DNA of 64,000 nt from NCBI RefSeq assembly GCF_001907675.1, contig NZ_MPNT01000013.1, positions 1-64,000 on the forward strand, written 5' to 3'. The notes under the pieces are model-generated. The model was not told the DNA's origin and did no database searches. It saw nothing but the letters and a program-made list of their open reading frames with translations. Position 1 is the stretch's first letter, and every line of letters begins with the position of its first letter. The translations under genes and the position numbers were made by a program. Below are positions 8,826-18,021 of the stretch, piece after piece. The stretch is from Mycobacterium paraffinicum. Its GTDB lineage: Bacteria > Actinomycetota > Actinomycetes > Mycobacteriales > Mycobacteriaceae.

Positions 8826-9497
8826 CTAGTCGGCCGGCGCGTCCGTCGGCGGCTGGGCATGCCCGGGCCGTTGGTCCAGCTTCGACGCGAACACCGCCGC
8901 CTGGGTGCGGCGCTCCATGCCGAGTTTGGCGAGCAACCGCGACACGTAATTCTTCACCGTCTTCTCGGCGAGGAACATTCGGGCGGCGATCTGCCTGTTG
9001 GTCAGGCCCTCGCTGAGCAGGCCAAGCAGCGTTCGCTCCTGCTCGGTGAGGCCGGACAGCGGGTCTTCGCGTTCGGCCGCGCCGCGAAGCTTCGCCATCA
9101 GCGCGGCCGCGGCCCTGTTGTCCAGCAGCGACTTGCCCGCGCCGACCTCCTTGATGGCGTGGGCAAGCTCCATGCCCTTGATGTCCTTGACCACGTAGCC
9201 GCTGGCGCCGGCCAGGATGGCCTCCAACATCGCCTCGTCGGAGGTGAATGACGTCAACATCAGGCAGCGCAGGTCGGGGTGATCGGAGACCAGGTCCCGG
9301 CACAGCTCGATGCCGTTGCCGTCGGGTAGCCGCACGTCGAGGACGGCGACGTCGGGCTGCAGCGCCGGGATCCGCGCCTTCGCCTCGGAGACGGAGCCCG
9401 CCTCGCCGACGATTTCGAGGTCGGGGTCCGATGCCAGCAGGTCGGCGAGACCGCGCCGGACGACCTCGTGGTCGTCGACCAGGAAAACCTTGACCAT
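8826..9497 (-). CDS. devR: DevR/DosR dormancy response regulator
   Basis: The 223-residue NarL/LuxR-family regulator starts '[17 protein letters not shown]'. It has the receiver acidic pair D8/D9, the phospho-acceptor D54 in 'VLDVRLPDG', and a C-terminal LuxR helix-turn-helix ('[31 protein letters not shown]'-type region). It is nearly identical in plan to M. tuberculosis DevR. Phosphorylated by DevS, it binds 20-bp palindromes such as those listed in this annotation, so it is the predicted master regulator of the first 37 kb. The ATG follows GGAAGGGTTCTTA. The last 20 residues are the most divergent from the M. tuberculosis protein. Confidence 0.97.
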   Translation of the reverse strand: MVKVFLVDDHEVVRRGLADLLASDPDLEIVGEAGSVSEAKARIPALQPDVAVLDVRLPDGNGIELCRDLVSDHPDLRCLMLTSFTSDEAMLEAILAGASGYVVKDIKGMELAHAIKEVGAGKSLLDNRAAAALMAKLRGAAEREDPLSGLTEQERTLLGLLSEGLTNRQIAARMFLAEKTVKNYVSRLLAKLGMERRTQAAVFASKLDQRPGHAQPPTDAPAD

Positions 9498-9555
9498 TAA
9501 GAACCCTTCCGATGGGCGTACGACCTCAATATCACACATCCATCATCGCCCGAGC

Positions 9556-10380
9556 TCACAAATGTTGCCGATTCACGACCAACAGCGAACAACGGACTTC
9601 CTGCATCACCGAGCTGCCGACCGGTCCGACGAGTTCGGCCACATGCAGACGATCGTGGGCGCCGACGATCACCAATCCCACCGGCCCGGCTGGGGCGGCG
9701 AGGTACTCGAGCAGGCCCGCGTGGATCGCCAAGGCTTCGACCCGGAGCTGCGGATGGCATCGCTTCCAGTGCGCCAGCCGGCGATCCAGGTCGGCGAGCG
9801 CCCGGCGATCGGCCTCGCTGCCCCACACGCCGTGTTCGCTCGGCGCGGTTCGCCGCGAGACGACTGCCTGGAGGGCGGCGCCGCGCAGCAGGGCCTCGTC
9901 GACCGCGGCGCCCAGCAACTCCGAGTCCGGGGACCCGTCGATTTCGACGACCGCCTTTGCGCCGGATTGCCGGCGGCGATCGTCGCGGCCGCGGACGATC
10001 GCCACCGGGCAGTGCGCCGAGACGGCCAGCGCCGCGGCGGTGGAGCCGACCCGGCCGGGTTGAAAGTGGCGCAGCCCGACGGCTCCCACGCAGACCATGG
10101 CCGCCGACGCCGAGGAGCGGATCAGCGACCCTACCGCGGGTCCGTGGACGATCTCCGTCTCGATGGCCACCGGCCGGCCCGCGGCCCGGATCGCGCTCAC
10201 CGCATGGGCGAGGGCGAGTTCCGCCGTTTGTTCGCCGCCCCCGGGCTCGGTCGCACAGAGCAGGCGCAACGGAACGTCACGACTCACCGCCTCGTCGACC
10301 CCCCACAGGGCCGCACGGATCGCCGCCTTGGAACCATCGACGCCGGCGACGACCGACTTGGTGGGGGCGGGCGCTGTCAT
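9556..10380 (-). CDS. Universal stress protein, Rv3134c-type
   Basis: A 274-residue Usp protein directly upstream of devR, the position held by Rv3134c in M. tuberculosis. The first half has 'VVAGVDGSKAAIRAALWGVDEA' and a degenerate loop 'GAVGLRHFQPGRVGSTAAALA'; the second half lacks a recognisable ATP loop. The start ATG lies one base after the TGA of the preceding USP (TGA-G-ATG), which suggests translational coupling. DevR follows after 58 bases with no promoter that I can see, so transcription of devRS probably reaches through from the DosR box at 11208-11227, giving autoregulation. Confidence 0.88.
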   Translation of the reverse strand: MTAPAPTKSVVAGVDGSKAAIRAALWGVDEAVSRDVPLRLLCATEPGGGEQTAELALAHAVSAIRAAGRPVAIETEIVHGPAVGSLIRSSASAAMVCVGAVGLRHFQPGRVGSTAAALAVSAHCPVAIVRGRDDRRRQSGAKAVVEIDGSPDSELLGAAVDEALLRGAALQAVVSRRTAPSEHGVWGSEADRRALADLDRRLAHWKRCHPQLRVEALAIHAGLLEYLAAPAGPVGLVIVGAHDRLHVAELVGPVGSSVMQEVRCSLLVVNRQHL

Positions 10381-10381
10381 C

Positions 10382-11152
10382 TCAGTGGCGGACCACGAGC
10401 ACCGAGCAGTCCGGGTAGCCGACGATCGGATGGCAGTTCGGGGTGACCAGCCCCGCGATCTCGTCGGCATCGGCACTGCCGACCACCGCGAGTTCGATTG
10501 TGCCGCCTGGCTTTTCGCTGGGCTTGGTGCCGGTGCCCGCGGCGACGGTCTGGACGCGGACGTCCGGATAACGACGGACCCAGCTGTTCAGCCGGCGGTC
10601 GATCTGCCGGACGGTGGCGTGCCGGCGTCGCCCCTCCTCCATGGCCTGGTGTACCACCTCGTCGTTGTCGGGCTCGTCGTTGAGCACGACGGCGATCACC
10701 CCGAGCTCCGTCGGCGACCCGTCGGGATTGGTGCGGATGATCGCGACCGGACAGTGCGCGCGCGCCACCAAGCCGGCCGCGGTCGGGCCCAACAGCCCGT
10801 CGGAAGCCCATCCCCGCCTGGCGGTGCCCACGCAGACCAGGGCCGCCTCTTGCGATTGGTCGATCAACGCCTGCGCGGGATCCCCGGAGACGATCGCCGT
10901 CTCGATCTCGACCGCCTTGCGCTCGCCCTGGATGGCGCACTCCGCTTCGGACAGCGCGATTTCCCCGCGTTCGACTTCCCATTCGGTGGTGAAGCCCGAT
11001 CCGGCGCGCCCCGCACGCGGGGGGATGACGTAGATCAGGCGCAGCGGCAGTTGGCGGCCGATCGCCTCGTCGATCGCCCACTTCGCGGCGTTGACCGCGG
11101 CTTTCGAGCCGTTGACGCCCACGACCACGGCCTTGGCGTCCAGCTGGTTCAT
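10382..11152 (-). CDS. Universal stress protein, first gene of the devRS transcription unit
   Basis: A 256-residue Usp protein with 'VVVGVNGSKAAVNAAKWAIDEA' at the N-terminus and a G-x2-G-x9-G loop (GTARRGWASDGLLGPTA) in the first half; the second half ends 'CSVLVVRH' without a loop. It sits between pfkB and the Rv3134c-type gene, like Rv2028c beside pfkB in M. tuberculosis. The ATG at 11152 follows GGGAGCCGAC. The DosR box at 11208-11227 and -10 TAGCCT (11182-11187) predict a TSS near 11175. The stop is one base from the next ATG. Confidence 0.88.
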   Translation of the reverse strand: MNQLDAKAVVVGVNGSKAAVNAAKWAIDEAIGRQLPLRLIYVIPPRAGRAGSGFTTEWEVERGEIALSEAECAIQGERKAVEIETAIVSGDPAQALIDQSQEAALVCVGTARRGWASDGLLGPTAAGLVARAHCPVAIIRTNPDGSPTELGVIAVVLNDEPDNDEVVHQAMEEGRRRHATVRQIDRRLNSWVRRYPDVRVQTVAAGTGTKPSEKPGGTIELAVVGSADADEIAGLVTPNCHPIVGYPDCSVLVVRH

Positions 11153-11207
11153 GTCGGCTCCCGATGGTTCCATTCGCCTTCAGGCTATTGCGCCGCCGGC
11201 CGCGACG

Positions 11208-11227
11208 GAGGGGCCGTTAGGCCTTAG
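11208..11227 (-). promoter_or_regulatory. DosR-type box feeding USP-Rv3134c-devR-devS
   Basis: gaggggccgttaggccttag matches 12 of 20 DosR consensus positions and closely resembles the known hspX-upstream sites of the type GGGCCGTTAGTCC. Minus-strand TAGCCT at 11182-11187 is correctly spaced as -10. The box overlaps the pfkB stop codon. Confidence 0.7.
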
Positions 11228-12203
11228 CCGCGAAGTCGTTCGGCCCCACCTCCGCCGGTTCGGTGACAAGCTCGAACAACCGCTCGACGTCGACGCGCTC
11301 GAAGACCGCCGTACCGGGCGTCATCAGCATCGCCGCGCCCGCCGCGATCCCGTAACGAACGGACTTGGTGAGCGGCCACCCGCGCGTGATACCCACCGTG
11401 ATCGCGGCGACCATCGCGTCGCCGGCCCCGACACCGCTGCCGCTTCGCATCGGGACCGCCGGAAAGCGCTGGCTCGCATGGCGTGTCGCGAGCAGCGCGC
11501 CGTAGGACCCCAGGGACACCACGACGACCTGCGCGTGGCCGCTGTCGATCAGCTGATGGGCGGCGGCCAACTGCTCGGACTCGGTGGCGAGCCGGCGGCC
11601 GACGCATTCCCTCAGCTCGCGCACGCTCGCCTTGAGCAGGTACACGCCTGAGGAGATGTGCTGCAGGCCGCCGCCGGAGGTGTCCAGAATCAGCTTCACG
11701 CCTAACTCCCGGCAGATGTCGGCGACCCGCTGGTAGTAGTCGGCCGGGACACCCGGCGGCAGGCTGCCGCTTGCCACAACGACTTCGGCCGCTTGGGCGG
11801 CGGCCCGCAATTCCTCGAGGCACTGCTCCTGCTCGAACGTGTTGAGCTCCGGCCCCGGCAGGACGAACCGGTATTGCTGGCCGGTGCTGGTCTCGTTGAC
11901 GGTGAAGCTCTCGCGGGTCTGGGCGGCGATCGGGATCTGCAGAAACGGCACCTCCGCCTCGCCGAGCAGCGTGGTGACGAGACCACCGTGCGACCCGCCC
12001 GCCGGAAACACCGCCAACACCGGGCTGCCGAGGACCTTCGCGATCCGCGCCACGTTGATGCCGCCGCCGCCCGGGTCGTAACGCGTCGCCGAGCAGCGCA
12101 ACTTGTCGGTCGGCCGCACGACGCCCACGCTCGTGGTGATGTCGAGCGCGGGATTCATGGTCAACGTGACGATTCTTCGGCTCAGCGCCCGGTCGGCCGG
12201 CAT
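11217..12203 (-). CDS. pfkB: PfkB-family sugar kinase (Rv2029c-like)
   Basis: A 328-residue ribokinase/PfkB-fold kinase, predicted to act on fructose-6-phosphate or a related sugar phosphate. It has the N-terminal 'TLTMNPALDITTS', the 'YDPGGGGINVARI' di-glycine substrate region, and the C-terminal signature 'SGVGAGDAMVAA' with the catalytic aspartate. It corresponds to M. tuberculosis Rv2029c (PfkB), a DosR-regulon member. The ATG at 12203 is used; a GTG two codons upstream is possible. It follows the Rv2030c-like gene after 17 bases and is probably co-transcribed with it from the box at 14369-14388. Confidence 0.92.
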   Translation of the reverse strand: MPADRALSRRIVTLTMNPALDITTSVGVVRPTDKLRCSATRYDPGGGGINVARIAKVLGSPVLAVFPAGGSHGGLVTTLLGEAEVPFLQIPIAAQTRESFTVNETSTGQQYRFVLPGPELNTFEQEQCLEELRAAAQAAEVVVASGSLPPGVPADYYQRVADICRELGVKLILDTSGGGLQHISSGVYLLKASVRELRECVGRRLATESEQLAAAHQLIDSGHAQVVVVSLGSYGALLATRHASQRFPAVPMRSGSGVGAGDAMVAAITVGITRGWPLTKSVRYGIAAGAAMLMTPGTAVFERVDVERLFELVTEPAEVGPNDFAAKA

Positions 12204-12220
12204 CTTCACGTCCCCCGCGC

Positions 12221-14260
12221 CTAGAGCCCGCTCGGGTACGTTTCCGGCGTCTCGCCGGCGACCCACAGGCTGGTGACCTCCAAAGGTTCCAGCGCCCGCG
12301 TCCGGTCGATGTGAATCATCGCGTCGAACTGGTCGGCGGGCCGGACATGGAAGTAGTGGCTCTGCCGTTCGGTCTCGGGCCGGTAGATCACCCCGATGGC
12401 GCGCCCCAGCCGGACCGCGCTCAGCGGTTCCGCGGCCCCCGGATTGATGTGCGGCGACACCAGGAACGCCGCCCTGCCCGTTTCGTGCAGGAGTTCTTCG
12501 ACGCTCCCGTTGAGCGCCGGGCGGACGACCTTGCGCTCGGCGATGCCGCCCCAGTCGCTGGCGGCGGTGACGGTGCCCGCGTAGGTGCTGAAGCCCAGCA
12601 GGCGTGCCTCGTCGCCGTGCCGTTGCCGGACCAGTTGTCCGAGCGTGAGCTGGCCATCGGCCCACACCTCGGTGGCGCGCGCGTCGCCGACGTGGGAGTT
12701 GTGGGCCCACACCACGATTCGCGCGGACGGCACGTCCTGGTGGCGGTCGAGATGCTTCAGCAGCGCCTCGAGCGTCTGCGCCATGTGTTTGTCGCGCAGG
12801 TTCCACGAGGTGACCCGCCCGCTGAACATCGCCCGGTAGTAAACCTCCGCGTTGTGCACCGTCTGCGCGTTCTGGTGGGCGTAGAACAGTTCGTCCTCGG
12901 CGAGCAGACCGTCCCTGCGCGCGTAGGCCAGCGCGTTGCGCTGGATCTCGACGAGTTGATCGATCGCTTCCTTCTCGCACGACGGGCCGGCGCCGAAGGC
13001 CGCCGAGAAGCCGTACGCCTGACCGTCATCCGCGGAGGCGTGGTCGAAGCACGCGTAACGTTCCCGCGCCCGCGCCGCCGCATTGGGGTCGATCTTGTCG
13101 AGGTAGCCGATCACCTCCTGCAGCGACCGGTGCAGGCTGTAGAGATCCAGGCCGTAGAAGCCGGCCTGCCGCTGGCCGTTGTTCTCGTGCAGCCGATTTC
13201 GGGCGCGCAGCCACTCGACGAAGTCACGGACGACGGTGTTGCGCCACATCCAGGCGGGAAAGCGCTCGAAGCCGCTCAACGCCTCGTCGGCCCCGGCGTC
13301 GTCGCCGGTGCCGCGAACGTAGCGGTTCACCCGGTACGCGTCGGGCCAGTCCGCCTCCGCCGCGACGGCGCAGAAGCCCTTCTCCTCGATCAGCCACTTG
13401 GTGATCTCGGCCCGCGCTTCGTAGAACTCGTGTGTGCCGTGCGAACTTTCGCCGATCAGCACGATGCGCGCGTCACCGATGAGGGCTTCCAGGGCCGCGC
13501 GCGGCGGGACGCCCGCCGGCGCGTCGATGGCGACCCGACTGATCACCTCGGCCGGCGTGCGCGCCCCGGGACTCCGCGGCGCCTCGGTCGTCGGCGTGGC
13601 GAGCAGCCGGCGGACCTCGTCGTCGGTGACCTGGCGGAAGTCCCAGAACGACTCGCCGACCGCGAGGAACGGGGTCGGCATGCTCGCGCACACCACATCG
13701 TCGACCTGGCCGGCGAATTCCCGGCACGTCGATTCCGGTGCCGCCGGTACGGCGATGACGATGTGCGCGGGCTCGGCTTCGCGTAGCGCCTGCACCGCCG
13801 CGGACATGCTTGCGCCGGTGGCCAATCCGTCGTCGACCAGGATGACCGTCTTTCCGGCCACTTCGACGGGTGGGCGCCCGTCGCGGTAGGCGGCCTCGCG
13901 CCGGATCAGTTCGCGACCCTCCCGCTCGGCGACCGCGCGCAACTCCTGCGGTGTGATGCGCAGTCCCCGCACGACGTCGTCGTTGACCACGACCCGGCCC
14001 CCGCTCGCCAATGCGCCCACCGCGAACTCCTCGTGGCCGGGCGCGCCCAGCTTGCGCACGATGAAGGCGTCGAGCGGCGCGTGCAGCGCCGCCGCCACCT
14101 CCCATGCGACGGGTATGCCGCCCCGCGCCAGGCCCAGCACGATCACGTCAGGCCGGTCGCGGTAGGCCCCGAGGAGGTTGGCCAGCACCCGGCCGGCCTC
14201 GCTGCGGTCGCGGAACACGCGGCGCGGCGAGCGCCGCGTGGCGTCGGCCGCTCTGGTCAT
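12221..14260 (-). CDS. Phosphoribosyltransferase-erythromycin esterase fusion (Rv2030c-like)
   Basis: The 679-residue protein joins a phosphoribosyltransferase domain (about 15-215) to an erythromycin-esterase-like domain (about 250-670). The PRT part carries the PRPP loop '[14 protein letters not shown]'. The esterase part has '[12 protein letters not shown]', which holds the conserved E and H of that family, and '[13 protein letters not shown]'. This is the plan of M. tuberculosis Rv2030c, a strong DosR target whose reaction is unknown. The ATG at 14260 overlaps the stop of a 16-codon upstream ORF (TGATG). A DosR-type box lies 109 bases upstream. Confidence 0.9.
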   Translation of the reverse strand: MTRAADATRRSPRRVFRDRSEAGRVLANLLGAYRDRPDVIVLGLARGGIPVAWEVAAALHAPLDAFIVRKLGAPGHEEFAVGALASGGRVVVNDDVVRGLRITPQELRAVAEREGRELIRREAAYRDGRPPVEVAGKTVILVDDGLATGASMSAAVQALREAEPAHIVIAVPAAPESTCREFAGQVDDVVCASMPTPFLAVGESFWDFRQVTDDEVRRLLATPTTEAPRSPGARTPAEVISRVAIDAPAGVPPRAALEALIGDARIVLIGESSHGTHEFYEARAEITKWLIEEKGFCAVAAEADWPDAYRVNRYVRGTGDDAGADEALSGFERFPAWMWRNTVVRDFVEWLRARNRLHENNGQRQAGFYGLDLYSLHRSLQEVIGYLDKIDPNAAARARERYACFDHASADDGQAYGFSAAFGAGPSCEKEAIDQLVEIQRNALAYARRDGLLAEDELFYAHQNAQTVHNAEVYYRAMFSGRVTSWNLRDKHMAQTLEALLKHLDRHQDVPSARIVVWAHNSHVGDARATEVWADGQLTLGQLVRQRHGDEARLLGFSTYAGTVTAASDWGGIAERKVVRPALNGSVEELLHETGRAAFLVSPHINPGAAEPLSAVRLGRAIGVIYRPETERQSHYFHVRPADQFDAMIHIDRTRALEPLEVTSLWVAGETPETYPSGL

Positions 14261-14310
14261 CACGCACCGCTCCGCTCGGCGGCCGGACGGGGAAGGGTCG
14301 TCACGGTCAT
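14260..14310 (-). CDS. 16-codon leader ORF coupled to the Rv2030c-like gene
   Basis: The ORF reads [16 protein letters not shown] and ends TGA inside TGATG, the A being the first base of the next gene's ATG. A purine-rich stretch (AAAGGGATCGAGGAG) lies before its ATG, whereas the main gene has no clear ribosome site of its own. It may be a translational-coupling leader, or the arrangement may be chance. Confidence 0.35.
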   Translation of the reverse strand: MTVTTLPRPAAERSGA

Positions 14311-14368
14311 CTCCTCGATCCCTTTCACCATTGACGACTTTCATCCGACCAGTCCGCCGTAATCGGCG

Positions 14369-14388
14369 GTAGGGACCGAAGTCCCGGG
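14369..14388 (-). promoter_or_regulatory. DosR-type box for the Rv2030c-pfkB unit
   Basis: gtagggaccgaagtcccggg holds the strong core GGGACCGAAGTCCC and matches about 14 of 20 consensus positions. The hexamer at the expected -10 (14343-14348) reads TCGGAT on the minus strand, an imperfect match to TANNNT. Confidence 0.65.
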
Positions 14389-14408
14389 CTTGCGGGTCGT
14401 TCGTCGGG

Positions 14409-14648
14409 TCACCGTTTCCGGCGCAGCTCGCCCATGTAGGCCATCACCCGGTTGAGGAGGAGGCCGTAGGCGTCGCCGTCTTGGGTGAGCCGCACCAGCC
14501 CGCGGTGGCGGAGGAAACCGTCGAGGCGCTGGTCCAGGCACCAGTCGACGTAGGTGTCGCCGGCGTAAGGCGAGTGCAGGAATTCGAACGCGAGCTCGTC
14601 GACGTCGGCGTCGGTGATGGAGGGGCATCCGTCAGTGGTGGAAGGCAT
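14409..14648 (-). CDS. Small hypothetical protein, 79 aa
   Basis: I do not recognise a family. The protein is soluble, with an acidic N-terminal half ('[20 protein letters not shown]') and a basic C-terminus ('[11 protein letters not shown]'); aromatic residues are spread evenly and no membrane segment is visible. The short wHTH-like look of the C-terminal half ('[22 protein letters not shown]') is only suggestive. It lies eight bases after the DUF1918 gene and shares its direction, in the place where hspX stands between Rv2030c and acg in M. tuberculosis. Co-transcription from the acg-side promoter is plausible. Confidence 0.7.
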   Translation of the reverse strand: MPSTTDGCPSITDADVDELAFEFLHSPYAGDTYVDWCLDQRLDGFLRHRGLVRLTQDGDAYGLLLNRVMAYMGELRRKR

Positions 14649-14656
14649 TTGGCTGC

Positions 14657-14926
14657 TTACCCGACTCGAGGGTGATCCCGGATGGCGGCCTGCACCGCGG
14701 CGAATCGTGACCGCGCCCGCTCGTCGGCGGCCCGCTGCTCGGCGGCGGTGACGACAATGGCGTCCGGGCCCGGGAAGACGGTCGCCTCTTCCCCGGTGGC
14801 CAGCCACCGCACCCGGTAGGGCGGTTCACCGCCGGGGGAACGCACGGAGGTGATCAGCCCGCGCAGGTCCGGGCGCCCGATTGTGCCGCTCTTGATGACG
14901 AGCCAGTCCCCGGCATCGGCAATCAT
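14657..14926 (-). CDS. DUF1918-domain protein, 89 aa
   Basis: The N-terminal 55 residues match the DUF1918 pattern: 'AGDWLVIKSGTIGRPDLRGLI', then 'PPYRVRWLATGEEATVFPGPDA'. This is a small SH3-like barrel common in actinobacteria and often found near stress genes. The C-terminal third is a charged helix. The ATG at 14926 follows GGGAGTCGACG. It sits between the acg-like gene (44-base spacer) and the 79-residue gene (eight bases), so the three probably form one transcript. No activity is known. Confidence 0.85.
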   Translation of the reverse strand: MIADAGDWLVIKSGTIGRPDLRGLITSVRSPGGEPPYRVRWLATGEEATVFPGPDAIVVTAAEQRAADERARSRFAAVQAAIRDHPRVG

Positions 14927-14970
14927 CGTCGACTCCCTTCGAAATCCCTTGGGCCACAATCCGAGCCGCC

Positions 14971-15957
14971 CTAGCGGCGTATCTCCAACACGTCACCGAG
15001 CGGCCGGCGCGGCGTCGGTTCCGGGCCGCCCTTGCCCGCGAAGGCGGTGCCCACCCGGATCAAGACCTGGGGCATCGCCTCGGCGTCGGCTATCAGCGCG
15101 CGGACCATGTCGCGGCTCGCCGGCAACTCCGTCACGTGGGTCACGGTGCACGTCGCCAGGCCGGCGATGGTGCATTCCAGCAGGATCGCCGACAGCACCT
15201 GGCCGCACAGGAACGCGTCCGCGCGAGTATCCCCCGGGGTGGACAGGACAAGCACCTCCGCCTGGTCGTGGAGCTCCGCCGAACCCGGCCGGGCGTTCGC
15301 GTCGGCGGGAAATCTGCGGTTCACGTCGACGGCGCGGCGCTGCGCGTCGCTCGCCAGCGCCGCCGTGGGGATGCCGTCGTCGTGCCGCCCCGGCGCTGTC
15401 CACCAACGCAATTCGTGGTGATAAACGTCGTCGTAGCGGCGCAGCGCCTCGGTGAGACGCGCCGCCTCCACCAGCCGCGGCCGCGCGTCGTCGGAAAGCA
15501 CGTCGAGCGTGACCAGGCCGGGGTCGAAGGCGCTCCGCAGCACCGGCTCGAACGACGCCCAGTCCCGGGGTGCGCCGAACGGCCGCCGGTCGGTCCTGCG
15601 CCGCAGGATCGCCGCGGCGCGATCGCGCCGGGCCGCGGCGACGTAGTCGGTCGGGACGAAATCGATAGCGGCGAGGTGGTCGAGGTTGTTGGGGTTGGGA
15701 AACTCGTCGACGCTCGTCCCCCACCCGTCGGCCGCCATCGCGACCCGGAAATGGTCGAGCACCGCGCCGCAGCTGATGATCGACTCGCGGCCGGAGCCGT
15801 CGGCCGAGGGCACAGTGCGGTCCGGGTCGGCAAACAGGTCGACGGCCGGGCCGCCCACAACCCACCGCCACGGCTGACTGTTGTGCAACGAGGGGGCGCG
15901 GCAGGCCAGCTCCACCGCCCTGGTGAGCACCTTGGTGTCGACCATCGTCGGGGTCAT
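14971..15957 (-). CDS. acg: Acg/Rv2032-type nitroreductase-fold protein
   Basis: A 328-residue flavin-dependent nitroreductase-fold protein of the Acg group. The family hallmark '[14 protein letters not shown]' lies near residues 18-31, and '[12 protein letters not shown]' and '[12 protein letters not shown]' follow in the same order as in M. tuberculosis Rv2032. Acg proteins bind FMN but appear to lack an open catalytic pocket, and have been proposed to sequester flavin during dormancy. The ATG at 15957 has the strong site GGAAAGGAGGGG. It is divergent from the CoA-ligase operon, and two DosR-type boxes lie between. A close paralogue ends that operon. Confidence 0.88.
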   Translation of the reverse strand: MTPTMVDTKVLTRAVELACRAPSLHNSQPWRWVVGGPAVDLFADPDRTVPSADGSGRESIISCGAVLDHFRVAMAADGWGTSVDEFPNPNNLDHLAAIDFVPTDYVAAARRDRAAAILRRRTDRRPFGAPRDWASFEPVLRSAFDPGLVTLDVLSDDARPRLVEAARLTEALRRYDDVYHHELRWWTAPGRHDDGIPTAALASDAQRRAVDVNRRFPADANARPGSAELHDQAEVLVLSTPGDTRADAFLCGQVLSAILLECTIAGLATCTVTHVTELPASRDMVRALIADAEAMPQVLIRVGTAFAGKGGPEPTPRRPLGDVLEIRR

Positions 15958-16011
15958 CACTCGTCGCCCCTCCTTTCCTACCTGGACCCTCGGGCATGCG
16001 GGCACCGCGCG

Positions 16012-16031
16012 CCAGGGTCCTTGGTCCCCAG
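16012..16031 (-). promoter_or_regulatory. DosR-type box facing the acg-like gene
   Basis: The site contains GGGTCCTTGGTCCC, whose complement GGGACCAAGGACCC matches 11 of the 14 core positions. If used for the minus strand, the -10 would be GAGGGT (15986-15991), with a TSS near 15979 and the ATG at 15957. Confidence 0.5.
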
Positions 16032-16032
16032 C

Positions 16033-16052
16033 GTCGGGTCATTGGACCCGCG
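16033..16052 (+). promoter_or_regulatory. DosR-type box facing the CoA-ligase/dehydrogenase operon
   Basis: The site contains the inverted repeat GGGTCATTGGACCC, one base after the neighbouring box. The expected plus-strand TSS is near 16085. The -10 region (TTCCCTATTG) is a weak match. Confidence 0.45.
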
Positions 16053-16135
16053 GGTCGACTGATGACCTTTTTCCCTATTGCGGCGATGCGCCGGGGCAAA
16101 CGATGAAGGCGACAGCGCAACCCGAGGATCCTGTT

Positions 16136-17935
16136 ATGGACGTCATCCGCAAAACGGCCACCGACCTTTCCGTTCGGCCCAACCTCACGGACTACGAGGG
16201 CGAGCGCGCCCGGTTCGAATGGTCCGATGTGCCGGATCCGTGCGAAGGCATGGGGCCCGGCCTGTGCAACATCGCCTACGCCGCGGTCGACCGCCACACC
16301 ACGGGTCCGGCCGCGACCCGCACCGCCCTGCGGTTCGTCCCGGATCGGCCCTGGGACGGCATGATCGCCACCCACGACCTCAGTTACGCCGAGCTCGGCC
16401 GGCTGTCCCGGCGGTTCTCCAGCGCGCTGCGCTCGTTGGGCATCAACAAGGGCAACCGCGTCTTCACGCTGATGGGCCGCACCCCGGAGCTCTACATCGC
16501 GATGATGGGCGCGCTGCGCAACGGCAGCGTCGTCTCCCCGCTGTTCTCGGCCTTCGGGCCGGAGCCGATCAGCACCCGGGTCAACATCGGGCAGGCCGAC
16601 GTCCTGGTGACGACGCGGGCGATCTATCAGCGCAAGGTCGCCAAGATCCGCGATCGGCTGCCGTCGCTGCGGCAGGTCTTCGTCGTCGACGACGGCCACG
16701 CCGGCGGCGCGCCGCCGGGGACGCTGGACTTCTGGCAATGGGTGGACGCGGCCGACGAGAACGCGGCGATCGAGCCGACCACCGCCGGCGACCCGGCACT
16801 GCTGCACTTCACCAGCGGCACCACGGGCACCCCCAAAGGCGCCATCCACGTGCACGGCGCCGTCGTCATGCACTACGTCACCGGTTTGTACGCGCTCGAC
16901 CTGCATCCCGACGACACCTATTGGTGCACAGCCGATCCCGGTTGGGTGACCGGCACGTCCTACGGCATCATCAGCCCGCTGCTGCATGGGGTCACCTCCA
17001 TCGTCGACGAGGCGGAGTTCGACGCCGAACGGTGGTACCACATCCTGCAGAGCCAGGGCGTCTCGGTGTGGTACACCGCACCGACCGCCATCCGGATGCT
17101 GATCAAGGCCGGACCCGAACTGCCCGCGCGCTACCGCTTTCCGCGCCTGCGGTTCATCGCCAGCGTGGGCGAGCCGCTCAACCCCGAAGCGGTCTGGTGG
17201 GGGAAGCGGGTGCTGGGCCTGCCGATTCACGACAACTGGTGGCAGACCGAGACGGGCGGCATCATGATCGCCAACACCCCCGCCTTCGACATCAAGCCCG
17301 GGTCGATGGGCCGCCCGCTGCCGGGGGTGGACGCCTTCATCGTGCACCGCGACGACGACGGGCCCGTCGAGGTCGTCGACGAACCCGGCGTCGAGGGCGA
17401 GCTGGCGCTGCGGCCGGGCTGGCCGTCGATGTTCCGCGGTTACCTGAACGCGGAAGAGCGCTACCGCAACGCCTTCGCCGACGGCCTCTACCTATCCGGG
17501 GATCTGGCGAAGAGGGACGCCGACGGCTACTTCTGGTTCGTCGGCCGCAAGGATGACGTGATCAAGTCCGCCGGACACCTGATCGGTCCCTTCGAAGTGG
17601 AAAGCGCGCTGACCGATCACCCCGCCGTCGCCGAGGCGGCCGTCATCGGCATACCCGATCCGACGGTCGGCGAGATGGTCAAGGCCTTCGTCACCCTGAA
17701 GAACGGCGTGGTTGCCGACGAGGACCTGCGGCTGCAACTGATGGGCCACGCCCGCAAACGGCTCGGGGCCACGGTGGCGCCCAAAGAGATCGAGTTCGTC
17801 GATTCGTTGCCACACACGAGCAGCGGCAAGATCATGCGGCGCCTGCTGAAGGCCCGCGAACTCGGCCTGCCCGAAGGTGACACCTCCACCATCGAGCAGC
17901 GCCCCGTCCAGCACGCCGAAGGGGTGCCATCATGA
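16136..17935 (+). CDS. AMP-forming acyl-CoA synthetase (acetyl-CoA synthetase-like)
   Basis: A 599-residue ANL-superfamily ligase that would activate a short carboxylic acid through an acyl-adenylate. Seen in order: the phosphate loop '[16 protein letters not shown]', '[10 protein letters not shown]', the hinge '[27 protein letters not shown]', and the C-terminal 'SSGKIMRR' whose lysine drives adenylation. It most resembles the AcsA-type acetyl/propionyl-CoA ligases, but chain length cannot be fixed. The ATG at 16136 follows GAGGATCC; an ATG at 16103 is the alternative. It heads a run of overlapping genes encoding E1-alpha, E1-beta, E2 and an acyl carrier protein. Its stop overlaps the start of a 29-codon ORF (ATGA). 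Confidence 0.88.
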   Translation: MDVIRKTATDLSVRPNLTDYEGERARFEWSDVPDPCEGMGPGLCNIAYAAVDRHTTGPAATRTALRFVPDRPWDGMIATHDLSYAELGRLSRRFSSALRSLGINKGNRVFTLMGRTPELYIAMMGALRNGSVVSPLFSAFGPEPISTRVNIGQADVLVTTRAIYQRKVAKIRDRLPSLRQVFVVDDGHAGGAPPGTLDFWQWVDAADENAAIEPTTAGDPALLHFTSGTTGTPKGAIHVHGAVVMHYVTGLYALDLHPDDTYWCTADPGWVTGTSYGIISPLLHGVTSIVDEAEFDAERWYHILQSQGVSVWYTAPTAIRMLIKAGPELPARYRFPRLRFIASVGEPLNPEAVWWGKRVLGLPIHDNWWQTETGGIMIANTPAFDIKPGSMGRPLPGVDAFIVHRDDDGPVEVVDEPGVEGELALRPGWPSMFRGYLNAEERYRNAFADGLYLSGDLAKRDADGYFWFVGRKDDVIKSAGHLIGPFEVESALTDHPAVAEAAVIGIPDPTVGEMVKAFVTLKNGVVADEDLRLQLMGHARKRLGATVAPKEIEFVDSLPHTSSGKIMRRLLKARELGLPEGDTSTIEQRPVQHAEGVPS

Positions 17936-18021
17936 CCCGCGCCGGCGACGATGCAGTGGGGGTACCCCCAGCCGCGCAGCGGCGAGGGGGACGAAGTGAT
18001 GAGGAGGAGTGGCGCCGATGA
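17932..18021 (+). other. 29-codon ORF containing a palindromic repeat, linking the CoA ligase to E1-alpha
   Basis: The ORF starts in the ATGA of the ligase stop and ends in the ATGA of the E1-alpha start, so ribosomes could pass through all three frames. It contains the perfect palindrome GGGGGTACCCCC (17958-17969) and the hairpin GCCGC-gca-GCGGC (17971-17983). The residues look like non-protein sequence. I recall similar GGGGGTACCCCC-type repeats between mycobacterial genes; this copy may be such an insertion that happens to stay open. Confidence 0.4.

Noticed and set aside
5488..8829. A plus-strand open frame of more than 1100 codons
   Set aside because: It runs opposite to the GNAT, USP and devS genes, which have full domain sets. 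Its translation is low-complexity (H, D, R, G, V rich), the usual antisense shadow in high-GC DNA.
14993..17347. A minus-strand open frame of about 780 codons across the acg and CoA-ligase genes
   Set aside because: It crosses a divergent promoter region and two well-supported genes, and the product has no domain pattern.
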